The position numbers and the translations under genes are program-made. The notes beneath the pieces are model-generated. The model was not told the origin of the DNA. It worked only from the letters and a program-made list of their open reading frames with translations, and ran no database searches. A stretch of 64,000 nucleotides of DNA, taken from positions 186,001 through 250,000 of the forward strand of contig NZ_LGKP01000015.1 of NCBI RefSeq assembly GCF_001306135.1. The letters run 5' to 3'. Position 1 is the stretch's first letter. Each line of letters starts with the position of its first letter. Of the stretch, positions 1 through 7,849 are shown piece by piece. The stretch comes from Herpetosiphon geysericola. GTDB lineage: Bacteria; Chloroflexota; Chloroflexia; Chloroflexales; Herpetosiphonaceae.

Positions 1-399
1 ATTTTGGCCGAGCCAAGCGGCCCAACCTGTCACACTGGCGAACGCTCGTGCTTTCATACCACACTTGATGGCACCAAACGCGAAGGTAGCGCTGTGCCGT
101 TAGCCTTCGTCAGCCAATTGTTTGAATTTTTGCGTGAACGCGAGCAAACCCGCCCGATTGGCTCATACACCACCTACTTGCTGGAAAAAGGCGTTGATAA
201 AATTGGCAAGAAAATCGGTGAGGAATCAGCTGAGGTGATTATTGCGGCCAAAAATGGCAATCCAGATGAGCTGCGCAACGAAGCAAGCGATTTGATCTAT
301 CACTTGTTTGTGCTCTTGCTCAATCAAGGTGTGTCGCCAGAAGATGTGTGGTTTACCTTGCGCGAACGCCATGGCCGCCAACGCGAGGAAAAACAATAG
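1..399 (+). CDS. hisIE: Bifunctional phosphoribosyl-AMP cyclohydrolase / phosphoribosyl-ATP pyrophosphatase, 3' part
   Basis: Histidine biosynthesis steps 2 and 3. The frame is open to the left edge, so the 5' end is outside the window. The first ~20 visible codons encode SGPTCHTGERSCFH, the metal-binding C-terminus of the HisI cyclohydrolase domain. A HisE all-alpha pyrophosphohydrolase domain follows (FEFLREREQTRPIGSYTTYL, then EESAEV and NEASDLIYHL, the acidic metal-binding residues of the MazG-like fold). The fused HisI-HisE arrangement is common in bacteria. The stop lies 2 bases before the next gene's ATG. Identification is firm; only the upstream extent is unknown. Confidence 0.95.
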   Translation: MLAEPSGPTCHTGERSCFHTTLDGTKREGSAVPLAFVSQLFEFLREREQTRPIGSYTTYLLEKGVDKIGKKIGEESAEVIIAAKNGNPDELRNEASDLIYHLFVLLLNQGVSPEDVWFTLRERHGRQREEKQ

Positions 400-401
400 C
401 T

Positions 402-1169
402 ATGCCAAGTTTTCAACGTCCAGCAGATGTGGCTTCGATCGATGTTCTTGGGGTGCGGGTTGACGACGTAACCATGGATGAAACGATCGATTTGATTGCG
501 GCAATGTTGGCTGCTGGCGGCGTGCATCAAATTGCGACGGTTAACCCTGAGTTTGTGATGGCGGCCCAAAATAATGTGGCCTTTCGCGCTACCTTAGCAG
601 CAACCAGCCTGTCGGTTCCCGATGGCACTGGCTTGCTGCATGCGGCGCGCTGGCAAGGCAAACAGCTGCGGGCCAAAGTAACTGGCATTGATTTGACCGA
701 GCGCTTGGCTGCCGAAAGCGCCACGCGTGGCTGGAAAATCTTTTTGCTGGGCGCTGCCGATGGCGTTGCCGCCAAAGCAGCAGCGGTGCTTCAAGCGCGC
801 TATCCTCATTGCCAAATTGTTGGCACCTGGGCTGGCTCGCCGCGCGAACCAGATCAAGCAGCGATTGCTGCTGAAATTCGGCGCACTCAGCCAGAGATTG
901 TGTTGGTGGCCTATGGTGCGCCAGCCCAAGATTTGTGGATTCGGCGCTATGGCGCTGAATTAGGGATTAAATTGGGAATCGGCGTTGGTGGCACGTTTGA
1001 TGATCTGGCGGGATTGCGTCCGCGTGCGCCGCAATGGATGCGTAAATTTGGGCTAGAATGGTTATGGCGATTAATTCGGCATCCACAGCGGTGGCGGCGC
1101 ATTTTCACTGCGGTGGTGCTTTTTGGTTGGGCGGCTTGGCGCGAAGCTCAACGCATCAAACGAGGCTAA
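402..1169 (+). CDS. WecG/TagA/CpsF family glycosyltransferase (GT26)
   Basis: 255 residues. It probably transfers a UDP-amino sugar to a lipid-linked acceptor during surface polysaccharide or teichoic-acid-like synthesis at the inner membrane face. Family signatures seen: a VPDGTGLLHAARW segment near residue 70, VTGIDL shortly after, a central Rossmann-like stretch (FLLGAADGVAAKAA) and a C-terminal GVGGTFDDLAG then RAPQWMRKFGLEWLWRLIRHP, typical of GT26 enzymes. The ATG at 402 is preferred over an in-frame GTG at 348 because GAGG lies about 13 bases upstream and the family's conserved part begins just after it. It sits 2 bases after hisIE. The acceptor cannot be read from sequence. Confidence 0.9.
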   Translation: MPSFQRPADVASIDVLGVRVDDVTMDETIDLIAAMLAAGGVHQIATVNPEFVMAAQNNVAFRATLAATSLSVPDGTGLLHAARWQGKQLRAKVTGIDLTERLAAESATRGWKIFLLGAADGVAAKAAAVLQARYPHCQIVGTWAGSPREPDQAAIAAEIRRTQPEIVLVAYGAPAQDLWIRRYGAELGIKLGIGVGGTFDDLAGLRPRAPQWMRKFGLEWLWRLIRHPQRWRRIFTAVVLFGWAAWREAQRIKRG

Positions 1170-1173
1170 ATCT

Positions 1174-1764
1174 ATGCAAACAACCGTAGAAGAAGAGTTA
1201 TTTTGTGTTAATCACCCCAAAGAGGCGACGCTCTTACGCTGCTCGAAATGTTTGAACCCAATTTGTGGCCGTTGCGCAGTGCGCACGCCCGTTGGTTGGC
1301 GTTGCCCCGATTGTACTGGCGCAGTCGCTGGCCGTACTGGCTATTATGTGCCAACCTTGCTGAGCCAAGTTACCAGCCAGCAATATTTCAAAGCGATTGC
1401 GGCTATGCTAGGCGTGGCGATTCTTGGTGGGATTGCTTGGGGCCAATTTCGCTTGGTTGGTGGCTGGGGTGATTGGAGTTTTTGGTTTGTGTTTGCAATT
1501 AGCCTCGTGAGCGGCGAAGTGGTTGGCCGAATCTCCAACGAGCGGCGCAATCCGCAACTGATGTGGATTGCAGGCGCAGGCGTGGTGTTGGCGGCAATCG
1601 TCGCGCTGCTTTGGACGTTGGGCGTGAGCAACGACATTAATCCAAGCCAATGGAGCCTCTATCTTGGCGAATCAATTTCGCGGCGGTACCTTGGCCTAAC
1701 CTTGTCGAATGGCTTTTTTGTGGTGTTGGGAGCGCTCTTTGCTGCTCAACGAGTCCGCGAGTAA
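1174..1764 (+). CDS. Membrane protein with N-terminal B-box-like zinc ribbon
   Basis: 196 residues. The N-terminus carries a treble-clef or B-box-like metal site: C11, H14, C23, C26, C31, C34, C44 and C47 occur in paired C-x2-H/C knuckles. Four hydrophobic segments follow (about 70-93, 100-120, 127-150, 174-194), so it is an integral membrane protein with a small cytosolic zinc module. Similar B-box plus membrane-domain proteins are frequent in Chloroflexota and Actinobacteria, often beside rhomboid proteases, but this one lacks rhomboid GxSG and His motifs. Function unknown. The ATG at 1174 lies 4 bases after the glycosyltransferase stop. Confidence 0.75.
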   Translation: MQTTVEEELFCVNHPKEATLLRCSKCLNPICGRCAVRTPVGWRCPDCTGAVAGRTGYYVPTLLSQVTSQQYFKAIAAMLGVAILGGIAWGQFRLVGGWGDWSFWFVFAISLVSGEVVGRISNERRNPQLMWIAGAGVVLAAIVALLWTLGVSNDINPSQWSLYLGESISRRYLGLTLSNGFFVVLGALFAAQRVRE

Positions 1765-1765
1765 C

Positions 1766-2146
1766 ATGCATCAATTATCATTAATAAACTACCCTGAAGT
1801 GCTGGCAGTGGCTCGGTTGGAAGTTGACCAGCCATGGCCTGAATGGGCGATGCAAAGCCCGTTTGTAAGCATAAGCCGCACCAGCGACGAGCTTTCGATC
1901 GTTTGTGAACGCCAGTTTGTGCCAGCAACAGTGCAGGCCGAGCGCAATTGGCGTGGCTTGCGGGTGGCAGGCAGCTTAGATTTTAGCCAAGTCGGGATTT
2001 TGGCCAGTTTAGCAGCGCCGCTAGCTCAAGCCCAGATCAGCATTTTTGTCCTATCAACCTACGATACCGATTATCTTTTGCTTCGCGAGCACGAATTTGG
2101 CGAAGCTGTGGCAGTCTTGACGGCGGCTGGACATACGATTAGCTGA
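1766..2146 (+). CDS. ACT domain-containing protein
   Basis: 126 residues, soluble. The C-terminal half (LRVAGSLDFSQVGILASL, then AQAQISIFVLSTYDTDYLLL) matches the ACT_7/CASTOR-like pattern of a beta-alpha-beta unit with a 'STYDTDYLL' strand, found in small stand-alone ACT proteins that may sense amino acids. No catalytic domain is attached. The ATG overlaps the region of the preceding gene's stop, and the gene is closely packed in the same + strand run. The ligand is not predictable. Confidence 0.75.
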   Translation: MHQLSLINYPEVLAVARLEVDQPWPEWAMQSPFVSISRTSDELSIVCERQFVPATVQAERNWRGLRVAGSLDFSQVGILASLAAPLAQAQISIFVLSTYDTDYLLLREHEFGEAVAVLTAAGHTIS

Positions 2147-2171
2147 ACCGTGGAGCTGAAGGATTTGAGCT

Positions 2172-3080
2172 ATGCCGACGACTGAGGCGTTGGTACGGGC
2201 ACGCGCTGAGTTGGAATGTATTCAAGAGTTTGGCCAAGTTATTCATCGCACCCGCGATCGCTTTGTGATTTACGAAGCGTTTTATCATTTGCTTGAGCAG
2301 GTTGTGCCGATTGATCATGGCACGATCAGCTTTTTTGATCAGCAACAAGCCTTGCGCCATGTATATGTGATTGCCCATCGACGCGGCAGTTTTGCTGATG
2401 AGCCAGTTACGCTCAAGCAGCATACACCGAGCGCTTGGATTTTGCGCCACAAAAAGCCGCTGCTCTTTGACGATATTTATAACGCGAGCCATAGCGAGAT
2501 TAATCTTGAGCATGCGCTGGGAGCCGATTTTCATCATGCTAGTTGTAGCTGGCTGGGCTTGCCAATTATGCTTGGCAGCCAAGTTTTGGGCTTGGTCACG
2601 ATTCAACATCACGAATTGGCGGCCTATGGCGAGCGTGAATTGCAGCTGTTGCAAACCCTCAGTTTAATGCTCGCCACCACAATTAATCAAATTCAGCGCA
2701 TCGAAGAATTGGAAGTTTTGCGCTTGGCCCTGAGCGCCCCGACGATTCCGGTTGATCAACACTTATGGATCGTACCCGTGATTGGGCGGGTTGATCAGCA
2801 GCGCCTACGCATTCTGCAAACGATTCTTTTGGGCCATGTCGAGCGCCAGCGCATCCGCTATATTGTGCTCGATTTAACTGGCATGCGCTCATTCGACCCC
2901 CAAGCAACGGGCTTGTTCAACAAATTGATTGGTGCGTTGCGCTTATTGGGTGCAACCTGCATCATTAGCGGGGTGCAAGCTGAAAATAGCGCAGTGCTTA
3001 GCCCAATTCTTAGCCAGCATAACGTGGTGATTGTGCGTGATGTGCAGCAAAGCTTGCGTTATCTCAAGCGCCAAATTTGA
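2172..3080 (+). CDS. GAF-STAS domain protein, RsbR-like stressosome component
   Basis: 302 residues. An N-terminal GAF sensor domain (about 20-175) includes SWLGLPIMLGSQVLGLVTIQ, the typical GAF core strand pair. A C-terminal STAS domain (about 190-302) contains IVPVIGRVDQQR and IVLDLTGMRSFDPQATG, then GATCIISGVQ. In RsbR proteins the residues after 'DLTG' and in 'CxxxGV' are where RsbT kinase phosphorylates Thr; here the first Thr (DLTG) is kept. It probably integrates a signal through GAF and controls an RsbT-type kinase. It is followed 11 bases later by a paralogue; rsbS/rsbT occur at 51592-52369. Confidence 0.8.
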   Translation: MPTTEALVRARAELECIQEFGQVIHRTRDRFVIYEAFYHLLEQVVPIDHGTISFFDQQQALRHVYVIAHRRGSFADEPVTLKQHTPSAWILRHKKPLLFDDIYNASHSEINLEHALGADFHHASCSWLGLPIMLGSQVLGLVTIQHHELAAYGERELQLLQTLSLMLATTINQIQRIEELEVLRLALSAPTIPVDQHLWIVPVIGRVDQQRLRILQTILLGHVERQRIRYIVLDLTGMRSFDPQATGLFNKLIGALRLLGATCIISGVQAENSAVLSPILSQHNVVIVRDVQQSLRYLKRQI

Positions 3081-3091
3081 GCGAGGTGTGT

Positions 3092-4015
3092 ATGAGTGTG
3101 TATGAAGGCAGCCGCCATCATCAGCCGGTTGCCCAAACAGTTGTGGCGATTCACGAATTGATTCGGGCAATTTTGCTGCCGCGCGATTTGGCTGATGTGT
3201 GTCGCACCATTTTTCAGCAATTGCATAACGTGTTGCAATTTGATGCAGGTTTTATTGAGCACTATCAGCCCAAAACCGATATCATGCAAACAATTTATTC
3301 GATTGACGGGGAAATTGAGAAAACTGAGCCGTATACGTGGGATTATCGGCGCTCCAAAGTTGTGGCTTGGATTATTGCCAATCGACAATTGATCCGTTTT
3401 GATGATTTACATGAAGATTTGAGCAAACGATTTAGCATCGAAAATACTCGTAGCTTTGGCCAAACAGAAAAACGCTCACGCGCTTGGATGAGCGTGCCAT
3501 TGCTGATTGGCGATGATTTTATTGGGGTTTTGAATATTCAAAGTTACCAAGCAGCTTTGTATGGCGAGTTTGAAGAAGCCTTGTTGACCACGGTCGCTAG
3601 TTCAGTGGCCTTGGCGCTCGATAACGCCCAAGTGTTGGCTGAGCTAGAGCTTGAAGTGAGTGAGCTTGATATTCCCCGCATCCCGCTTTCCGATGATGTG
3701 TTGATTGTGCCATTAATTGGCGTGCTCGATCGCTTGCGTTGGGAAAACCTCACCCAGACGATTCTTGAAACCTTGCGCGAGCGGGGTTGTGAGCATGTGT
3801 TGCTTGATGGCAGCGGCCTGCTGACCTTCGATCCCGATGCGATTCAAGCAATTAGTACGATTGTCAAAGCGATTGAACTGATCGGGGCCAAAAGCATGCT
3901 GATTGGCTTGCGCCCAAGCTTGATCGAAGGCTTGATTCGGGCTGGGATTCATCTCAAAAATATTCGCACCGCCCGTGATTTGCCCATGGGTTTGGCCATG
4001 TTGGGTATTGGCTAA
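3092..4015 (+). CDS. GAF-STAS domain protein, second RsbR-like paralogue
   Basis: 307 residues with the same architecture as the preceding gene: GAF (about 15-180; WMSVPLLIGDDFIGVLNIQS) and STAS (about 195-307; LIVPLIGVLDRLRWENL, then LLDGSGLLTFDPDAIQ and IGAKSMLIGLRP). The position equivalent to the phosphorylatable Thr in 'DLTG' is Ser in DGSG, so phosphorylation could persist there. ATG at 3092 is chosen over TTG at 3077 because GAGCGAGG stands just upstream. The pair probably arose by tandem duplication and then diverged. The stop overlaps, tail to tail, the stop of the first minus-strand membrane protein. Confidence 0.8.
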   Translation: MSVYEGSRHHQPVAQTVVAIHELIRAILLPRDLADVCRTIFQQLHNVLQFDAGFIEHYQPKTDIMQTIYSIDGEIEKTEPYTWDYRRSKVVAWIIANRQLIRFDDLHEDLSKRFSIENTRSFGQTEKRSRAWMSVPLLIGDDFIGVLNIQSYQAALYGEFEEALLTTVASSVALALDNAQVLAELELEVSELDIPRIPLSDDVLIVPLIGVLDRLRWENLTQTILETLRERGCEHVLLDGSGLLTFDPDAIQAISTIVKAIELIGAKSMLIGLRPSLIEGLIRAGIHLKNIRTARDLPMGLAMLGIG

Positions 4016-4725
4016 CTTTTTAAGCGAACATAAATATAGCTGAAGCCCAGCCCAAGCACCAAGGTTCCCAGTCCAGTCCAGGTTGCGCCTGCAATTAGCG
4101 GCCAGTGCCAAGCCTTGAGCATAATGTTGCGCAATTGCCACCACTGAAAAAAGCCAATCCCTGCTGATGTGCCAGCAAATATCCCAATGATACTTAAGAT
4201 ATAGCTTGTTGGCGTGAAGTCGAGGTTCTGCAACGCTGCGATCGCGCCAATCAACAGCATTGCGAGAACCATCGCAACAATGCCACTCAAGGCACTGCCA
4301 AGCATCCAGCGGCTGGCTGGCACTTGGTTATCCAAAGCTGCTCGTTGGATGAGGCTTGCGATACAGATGGTGAAAAAGAGCGGGAAACTCAGCAAGATAA
4401 AGATTGCCCCTCCTTCAGTGATGTTAAAGCGCGGATTATTGGCTAATTCCTGCAATCCATGGCGCAGCACCGTAGCCATTATCGACATAATGCAACATCC
4501 CAAGGGCATAATTCCGCAACTCAGGCCAAAGGCCAGTGCATTGTAACCAACCCAGCGCTGCCAACGCTGCGGCGCATCGAAGTAGTTATTGGTTGCATTT
4601 GGCACAATATAGCGTGGTTGCGAGCTATAGCTTGGTTGCGCTGGCTGTTGATTATAGGCTTGATAGCCAGCATTTGAGTTCGGCGATGGCTGGGTTTCAG
4701 CTTGGTATGGTGGTTCTTCAGGCAT
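4012..4725 (-). CDS. Tandem-family membrane protein, copy 1 (unknown function)
   Basis: 237 residues. A Pro/Gln/Tyr-rich disordered N-terminus (about 1-55) precedes five predicted membrane segments beginning at RWQRWVGYNALAFGLSCG. The C-terminal signature shared with the neighbours is FFQWWQLRNIM then AWHWPLIAGATWTGLGTLVL. No catalytic or transport motif is recognised. The start at 4725 is set by AGGAGCAGCAG directly before the ATG, an arrangement repeated exactly before copy 2. It is the most downstream member of an eight-copy minus-strand cluster. Function cannot be assigned. Confidence 0.75.
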   Translation of the reverse strand: MPEEPPYQAETQPSPNSNAGYQAYNQQPAQPSYSSQPRYIVPNATNNYFDAPQRWQRWVGYNALAFGLSCGIMPLGCCIMSIMATVLRHGLQELANNPRFNITEGGAIFILLSFPLFFTICIASLIQRAALDNQVPASRWMLGSALSGIVAMVLAMLLIGAIAALQNLDFTPTSYILSIIGIFAGTSAGIGFFQWWQLRNIMLKAWHWPLIAGATWTGLGTLVLGLGFSYIYVRLKS

Positions 4726-4797
4726 CTGCTGCTCCTGCAATTAGTCTCGCTTATCAACTCACCCTAGAGCTTAATTACCTGTGCTGATGAGAGACGA

Positions 4798-5502
4798 TCA
4801 ATCGATCGTTTGAATTGCCAAGGATATTTCGAGGGTTTGGGCTTCGGTTGGATAGCCAGGAATTATCTCATCAAACACAAAGATCATCTCGATAACTGCA
4901 TCGATCTGTTGCTTATCGGGTGTGAGGTTTTTGAAGCTAATGGAGCTAATATTGACGGAATTATGACCATAACAAAGATAGATCGATGCGTCGATATACC
5001 CATCATCAGGATTGAATGGAAAATTGAATGTTCGATCTGGCAGCTCATCAAGTGTTGGTGGCAGGGCGATTCCATCAGCTCGAATTGAAGTTTTAACACA
5101 CTCACCTTCAAGAATAAATGGTTTAATTTTGATTTTTATATCGCTGCTTACCTCGGAAAAATACAACATTCCCGCTTGATATTCAAAGCGGGCAACTGTA
5201 AATTCGTCGGTAAAGTCGGGAGTTCCTGCGTCGACGCAGGGACTTGGAGCTTTGACCTGCTCGATGCCATTGGCAAAATCATTAAAAAGCTCTTCCAACC
5301 AAGGAGTATCTGGGACTGCACCAGCCTCGTAGAGCATTCTCAGAATTACCAAATCTTTCGCTGGTTGGGCAGCTTGCACAAACGAAGTGCGCCCGTTGCT
5401 GCAAAGGCCGTTAACGTCAAATCCTGCGTCAATTGCTGAACGAATTGTCGCATAATCTTGGAACAAAATTGCATGATAGAATGCATCTGCGGAAATGATC
5501 AT
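4798..5502 (-). CDS. Ankyrin-like repeat protein with unrecognised C-terminal domain
   Basis: 234 residues, no signal peptide or membrane segment. Residues about 1-75 resemble one to two ankyrin repeats (FQDYATIRSAIDAGFDVNGL, then a LRMLYEAGAVPD helix-turn). The remainder is acidic and beta-rich (DFTDEFTVARFEYQAGMLYF, SDIKIKIKPF), with no family I recognise. Small single genes like this are sometimes immunity or adaptor proteins, but nothing here proves that. GGAG six bases before ATG 5502 favours it over a TTG at 5514. The gene interrupts the membrane-protein series between copies 1 and 2, in the same orientation. Confidence 0.6.
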   Translation of the reverse strand: MIISADAFYHAILFQDYATIRSAIDAGFDVNGLCSNGRTSFVQAAQPAKDLVILRMLYEAGAVPDTPWLEELFNDFANGIEQVKAPSPCVDAGTPDFTDEFTVARFEYQAGMLYFSEVSSDIKIKIKPFILEGECVKTSIRADGIALPPTLDELPDRTFNFPFNPDDGYIDASIYLCYGHNSVNISSISFKNLTPDKQQIDAVIEMIFVFDEIIPGYPTEAQTLEISLAIQTID

Positions 5503-5515
5503 TGAATTCTCCAAT

Positions 5516-6262
5516 TTAGCAGTAACTCCATGGGCTTGGCCGTGGTAGGCATTGGTTAAAAATACTCACCACATATGCGATCAGTCCAAGCACCAATAGG
5601 GTAAGGCTAATCCAGGTTGCGCCCGATATCACTGGCCAGTGCCAAGCGTTGCTAGCGATGCTCCTAAGTTGCGACCATTGAAAAAGCCCAATTCCTGTTG
5701 ATATGACGAAACATAGAGTAAAAATGCTCAAAATATGCAGCTGGAGGGTTGGCATGAATTTGAGTTGATCGCCGATTAACTCAATGAGGATGAGCGTCGA
5801 ATAAAATCCAGCGATCCCGCTAAGCACACTGCCAATAACCCATGGCTTAGCGCGAACTTGAAAATCTAAGGCTGAACGCTGAAGTAAACTAACAACGCTG
5901 ATATTCATCATAAGTGGTACACCAAACTGAATTAGCATGCTTAGAAATGCGTTAGCGCTAAAATCAAGCATCGCTAATGAGTGTTCCACATCAATCGGTA
6001 CTATATCCAAAACCCATACTATAAACACATTTCCAGCGGGAATCAGGCCACAACTCAATAGAAAGCCAGCCATGTTGTAGCCAACCCAGCGCTGCCAACG
6101 CTGCGGCGCATTGATCATGCTCACAATGCTTGCTGGTACGCTATAGTCATGGGCTGATTTATGAATTGGATCTGCCTGAGGTTGCTGCTGCACTGAAGCT
6201 TGTGTGGCGCTTGATCGCGAGTGCTTGGTCGCTGTGAGCGATGGTTGTCGTTGTTCAGGCAT
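5516..6262 (-). CDS. Tandem-family membrane protein, copy 2 (unknown function)
   Basis: 248 residues. Gln/Ser-rich N-terminus (about 1-65), then five hydrophobic segments starting at RWQRWVGYNMAGFLLSCGLI. It shares with copy 1 the LFQWSQLRSIASNAWHWPVI segment followed by SGATWISLTLLVLGL. AAGGAGCAGCAG directly precedes ATG 6262, the same Shine-Dalgarno and spacing as copy 1, consistent with recent duplication that included the 5' region. After the last membrane segment comes a short polar tail (NQCLPRPSPWSYC) not seen in the others. Function unknown. Confidence 0.75.
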   Translation of the reverse strand: MPEQRQPSLTATKHSRSSATQASVQQQPQADPIHKSAHDYSVPASIVSMINAPQRWQRWVGYNMAGFLLSCGLIPAGNVFIVWVLDIVPIDVEHSLAMLDFSANAFLSMLIQFGVPLMMNISVVSLLQRSALDFQVRAKPWVIGSVLSGIAGFYSTLILIELIGDQLKFMPTLQLHILSIFTLCFVISTGIGLFQWSQLRSIASNAWHWPVISGATWISLTLLVLGLIAYVVSIFNQCLPRPSPWSYC

Positions 6263-6277
6263 CTGCTGCTCCTTGGG

Positions 6278-6589
6278 CTAGCCTGCGAATAATGCTCTCA
6301 GGATGAAAATTAAGATACACAGAATCGGCACGATGATACAGCTGGCCATGATTGCTAGCAAGACATAAACAAACGCGCAGCCCCAGCGTTTCGCTTGCTG
6401 ACCCCGGGTATCAACGATTGCTGGTACAAAATAACCGAGTTGCGGATCATTGTTGGGTTTGAGTCGCTGATTATATGGATATGGATGGCGACCATACTCA
6501 TAGGGTTGGCTGATGGTGATGATTGGTTCTTGGCTATCGATGTTAATAATTGGTTGCGCTGGCTCAATTGGGGTTTGTTCTTCGCTCAT
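6278..6589 (-). CDS. Short tandem-family member, copy 3, single membrane segment
   Basis: 103 residues. The N-terminal ~70 residues are Pro/Gln/Tyr-rich and resemble the tails of the neighbouring paralogues (QPYEYGRHPYPYNQRLKP). One hydrophobic segment follows (about 72-100, ending ILIFILRALFAG). The W/E-rich C-terminal signature of the full-length copies is missing. AGGAGCAACCGT before ATG 6589 is a good ribosome-binding site, so it is probably translated as a tail-plus-one-helix protein, either a truncated paralogue or a dedicated small partner. Confidence 0.6.
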   Translation of the reverse strand: MSEEQTPIEPAQPIINIDSQEPIITISQPYEYGRHPYPYNQRLKPNNDPQLGYFVPAIVDTRGQQAKRWGCAFVYVLLAIMASCIIVPILCILIFILRALFAG

Positions 6590-6605
6590 ACGGTTGCTCC
6601 TAGGG

Positions 6606-7214
6606 TTAGCGGAAGATCAATCCATGGATTCCAAATCCAATTGTCATCGTGCCCAAACCTGTCCACATGCCAATTGTGATCAGCGGCCACTGCCATGCAT
6701 GATCAATGGTTTTGCGCAGTTCAAGCCATTGCACCCAGCCAATAATGCTGGAGGTAAGCGCAAAGCTCTGAAATACGAATAAGGTATAGTCGTCAAGTGC
6801 TGAGAATTTAATGGGCTGCTTAGTGGAGAGCCAAGCAAGCAAGCCGATCGTGCCAACGATGGCGCTGTTGTTAACCCAGCTCGCACGTTGAACATCATCA
6901 CCAACCACAGCCCACAGCAACAGACTTGCAGCATAGATGGTGATAAATGCAGGAATACCTACTACAAAGATGAGTTTAAAACCATCGGATAGTGGTGCTT
7001 GGGTAGGTGATGAAGACTGATCGAACGCCGCTAGGATAAGGACGCAGCCAACTACTAAGATGGGAAAGATCAAGCAGCTCAGCCCGAATACTAAACAATG
7101 CATGCCAATCCACCCTCCCACGCTAGGCGATCGATCAGGATCTGCAAGTGGGGCTGATGGCACGTGATATGTCGGTTTCGTTGGGTTAAGTGGCGGTTGC
7201 GGCTCTTCACTCAT
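6606..7214 (-). CDS. Tandem-family membrane protein, copy 4 (unknown function)
   Basis: 202 residues. A short Pro-rich N-terminus (about 1-30) leads into SVGGWIGMHCLVFGLSCLIF and further hydrophobic segments, ending with the family signature WVQWLELRKTIDHAWQWPLI followed by MWTGLGTMTIGFG. The LRKTID-AW-W core is almost identical to copy 5, marking these two as the closest pair. AAGGAGGTAAGCTG before ATG 7214 is the strongest ribosome-binding site in the cluster. Function unknown. Confidence 0.75.
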   Translation of the reverse strand: MSEEPQPPLNPTKPTYHVPSAPLADPDRSPSVGGWIGMHCLVFGLSCLIFPILVVGCVLILAAFDQSSSPTQAPLSDGFKLIFVVGIPAFITIYAASLLLWAVVGDDVQRASWVNNSAIVGTIGLLAWLSTKQPIKFSALDDYTLFVFQSFALTSSIIGWVQWLELRKTIDHAWQWPLITIGMWTGLGTMTIGFGIHGLIFR

Positions 7215-7226
7215 CAGCTTACCTCC

Positions 7227-7835
7227 TTACCAATCACTCAAGGGTGCTAATCCTTGCCCAAGCCCAAAGCCAATCACGAGCGTGCCTAAAGTTGTCCATG
7301 CTAGCGTCGTCACAACGATCCAGTGCCATGCTTGATCGATGGTTTTGCGCAGTTCAAGCCATTGCACCACGCTAATGAGGCATGAAGTAAACCCAAAAGT
7401 CAGCAAGCTAAACAATTCACTATTTATTGGCAGCAGAAGCATTACAAGCGTGCTAGTGAGCAAGGCGCTTGTGCCAACGGTTGCGCTTTTGAGGCTCCAG
7501 CTTTGCCACTTGATTTCCCGTGTGACAACCCATTGCAGCATACTTGCCAGATAGATCGTTGTGAAGATTGGCAGACCAACGCTAGCTAGTAGCACGAATC
7601 CAGTGGCTAGCTGATGTTGGCTGTTGGCGAGAGAAATATGTAATCCATCCAATCCAAACATCATAGCGATTGCAAACAGTGGCAAGAGCAGACAACTTAC
7701 AACAAAGGCAAAACAGTTGATGCCAATCCAGCGCTTCTTACGGCTTGCTTGATTCCTCTCAGGCAAGCGCGTGGCTGGAACCTGATAGCCTTGGGGCGAA
7801 TCCGCGCGCGCTGCTTGGTCATCTGAATTGGTCAT
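7227..7835 (-). CDS. Tandem-family membrane protein, copy 5 (unknown function)
   Basis: 202 residues from ATG 7835 (GGAG nine bases upstream). Earlier in-frame starts up to 7934 would overlap the next gene by more than 80 bases and are not favoured. The polar tail carries SPQGYQVPATRLPERNQ, and this GYxVPxxxL element recurs in copies 6 and 8. Membrane segments begin at RWIGINCFAFVVSCLLLPLF. The C-terminal signature is VVQWLELRKTIDQAWHWIVV then TLAWTTLGTLVIGFG. Paralogue of the flanking genes, no assigned function. Confidence 0.75.
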   Translation of the reverse strand: MTNSDDQAARADSPQGYQVPATRLPERNQASRKKRWIGINCFAFVVSCLLLPLFAIAMMFGLDGLHISLANSQHQLATGFVLLASVGLPIFTTIYLASMLQWVVTREIKWQSWSLKSATVGTSALLTSTLVMLLLPINSELFSLLTFGFTSCLISVVQWLELRKTIDQAWHWIVVTTLAWTTLGTLVIGFGLGQGLAPLSDW

Positions 7836-7849
7836 CGTGTCTTGCTCCA

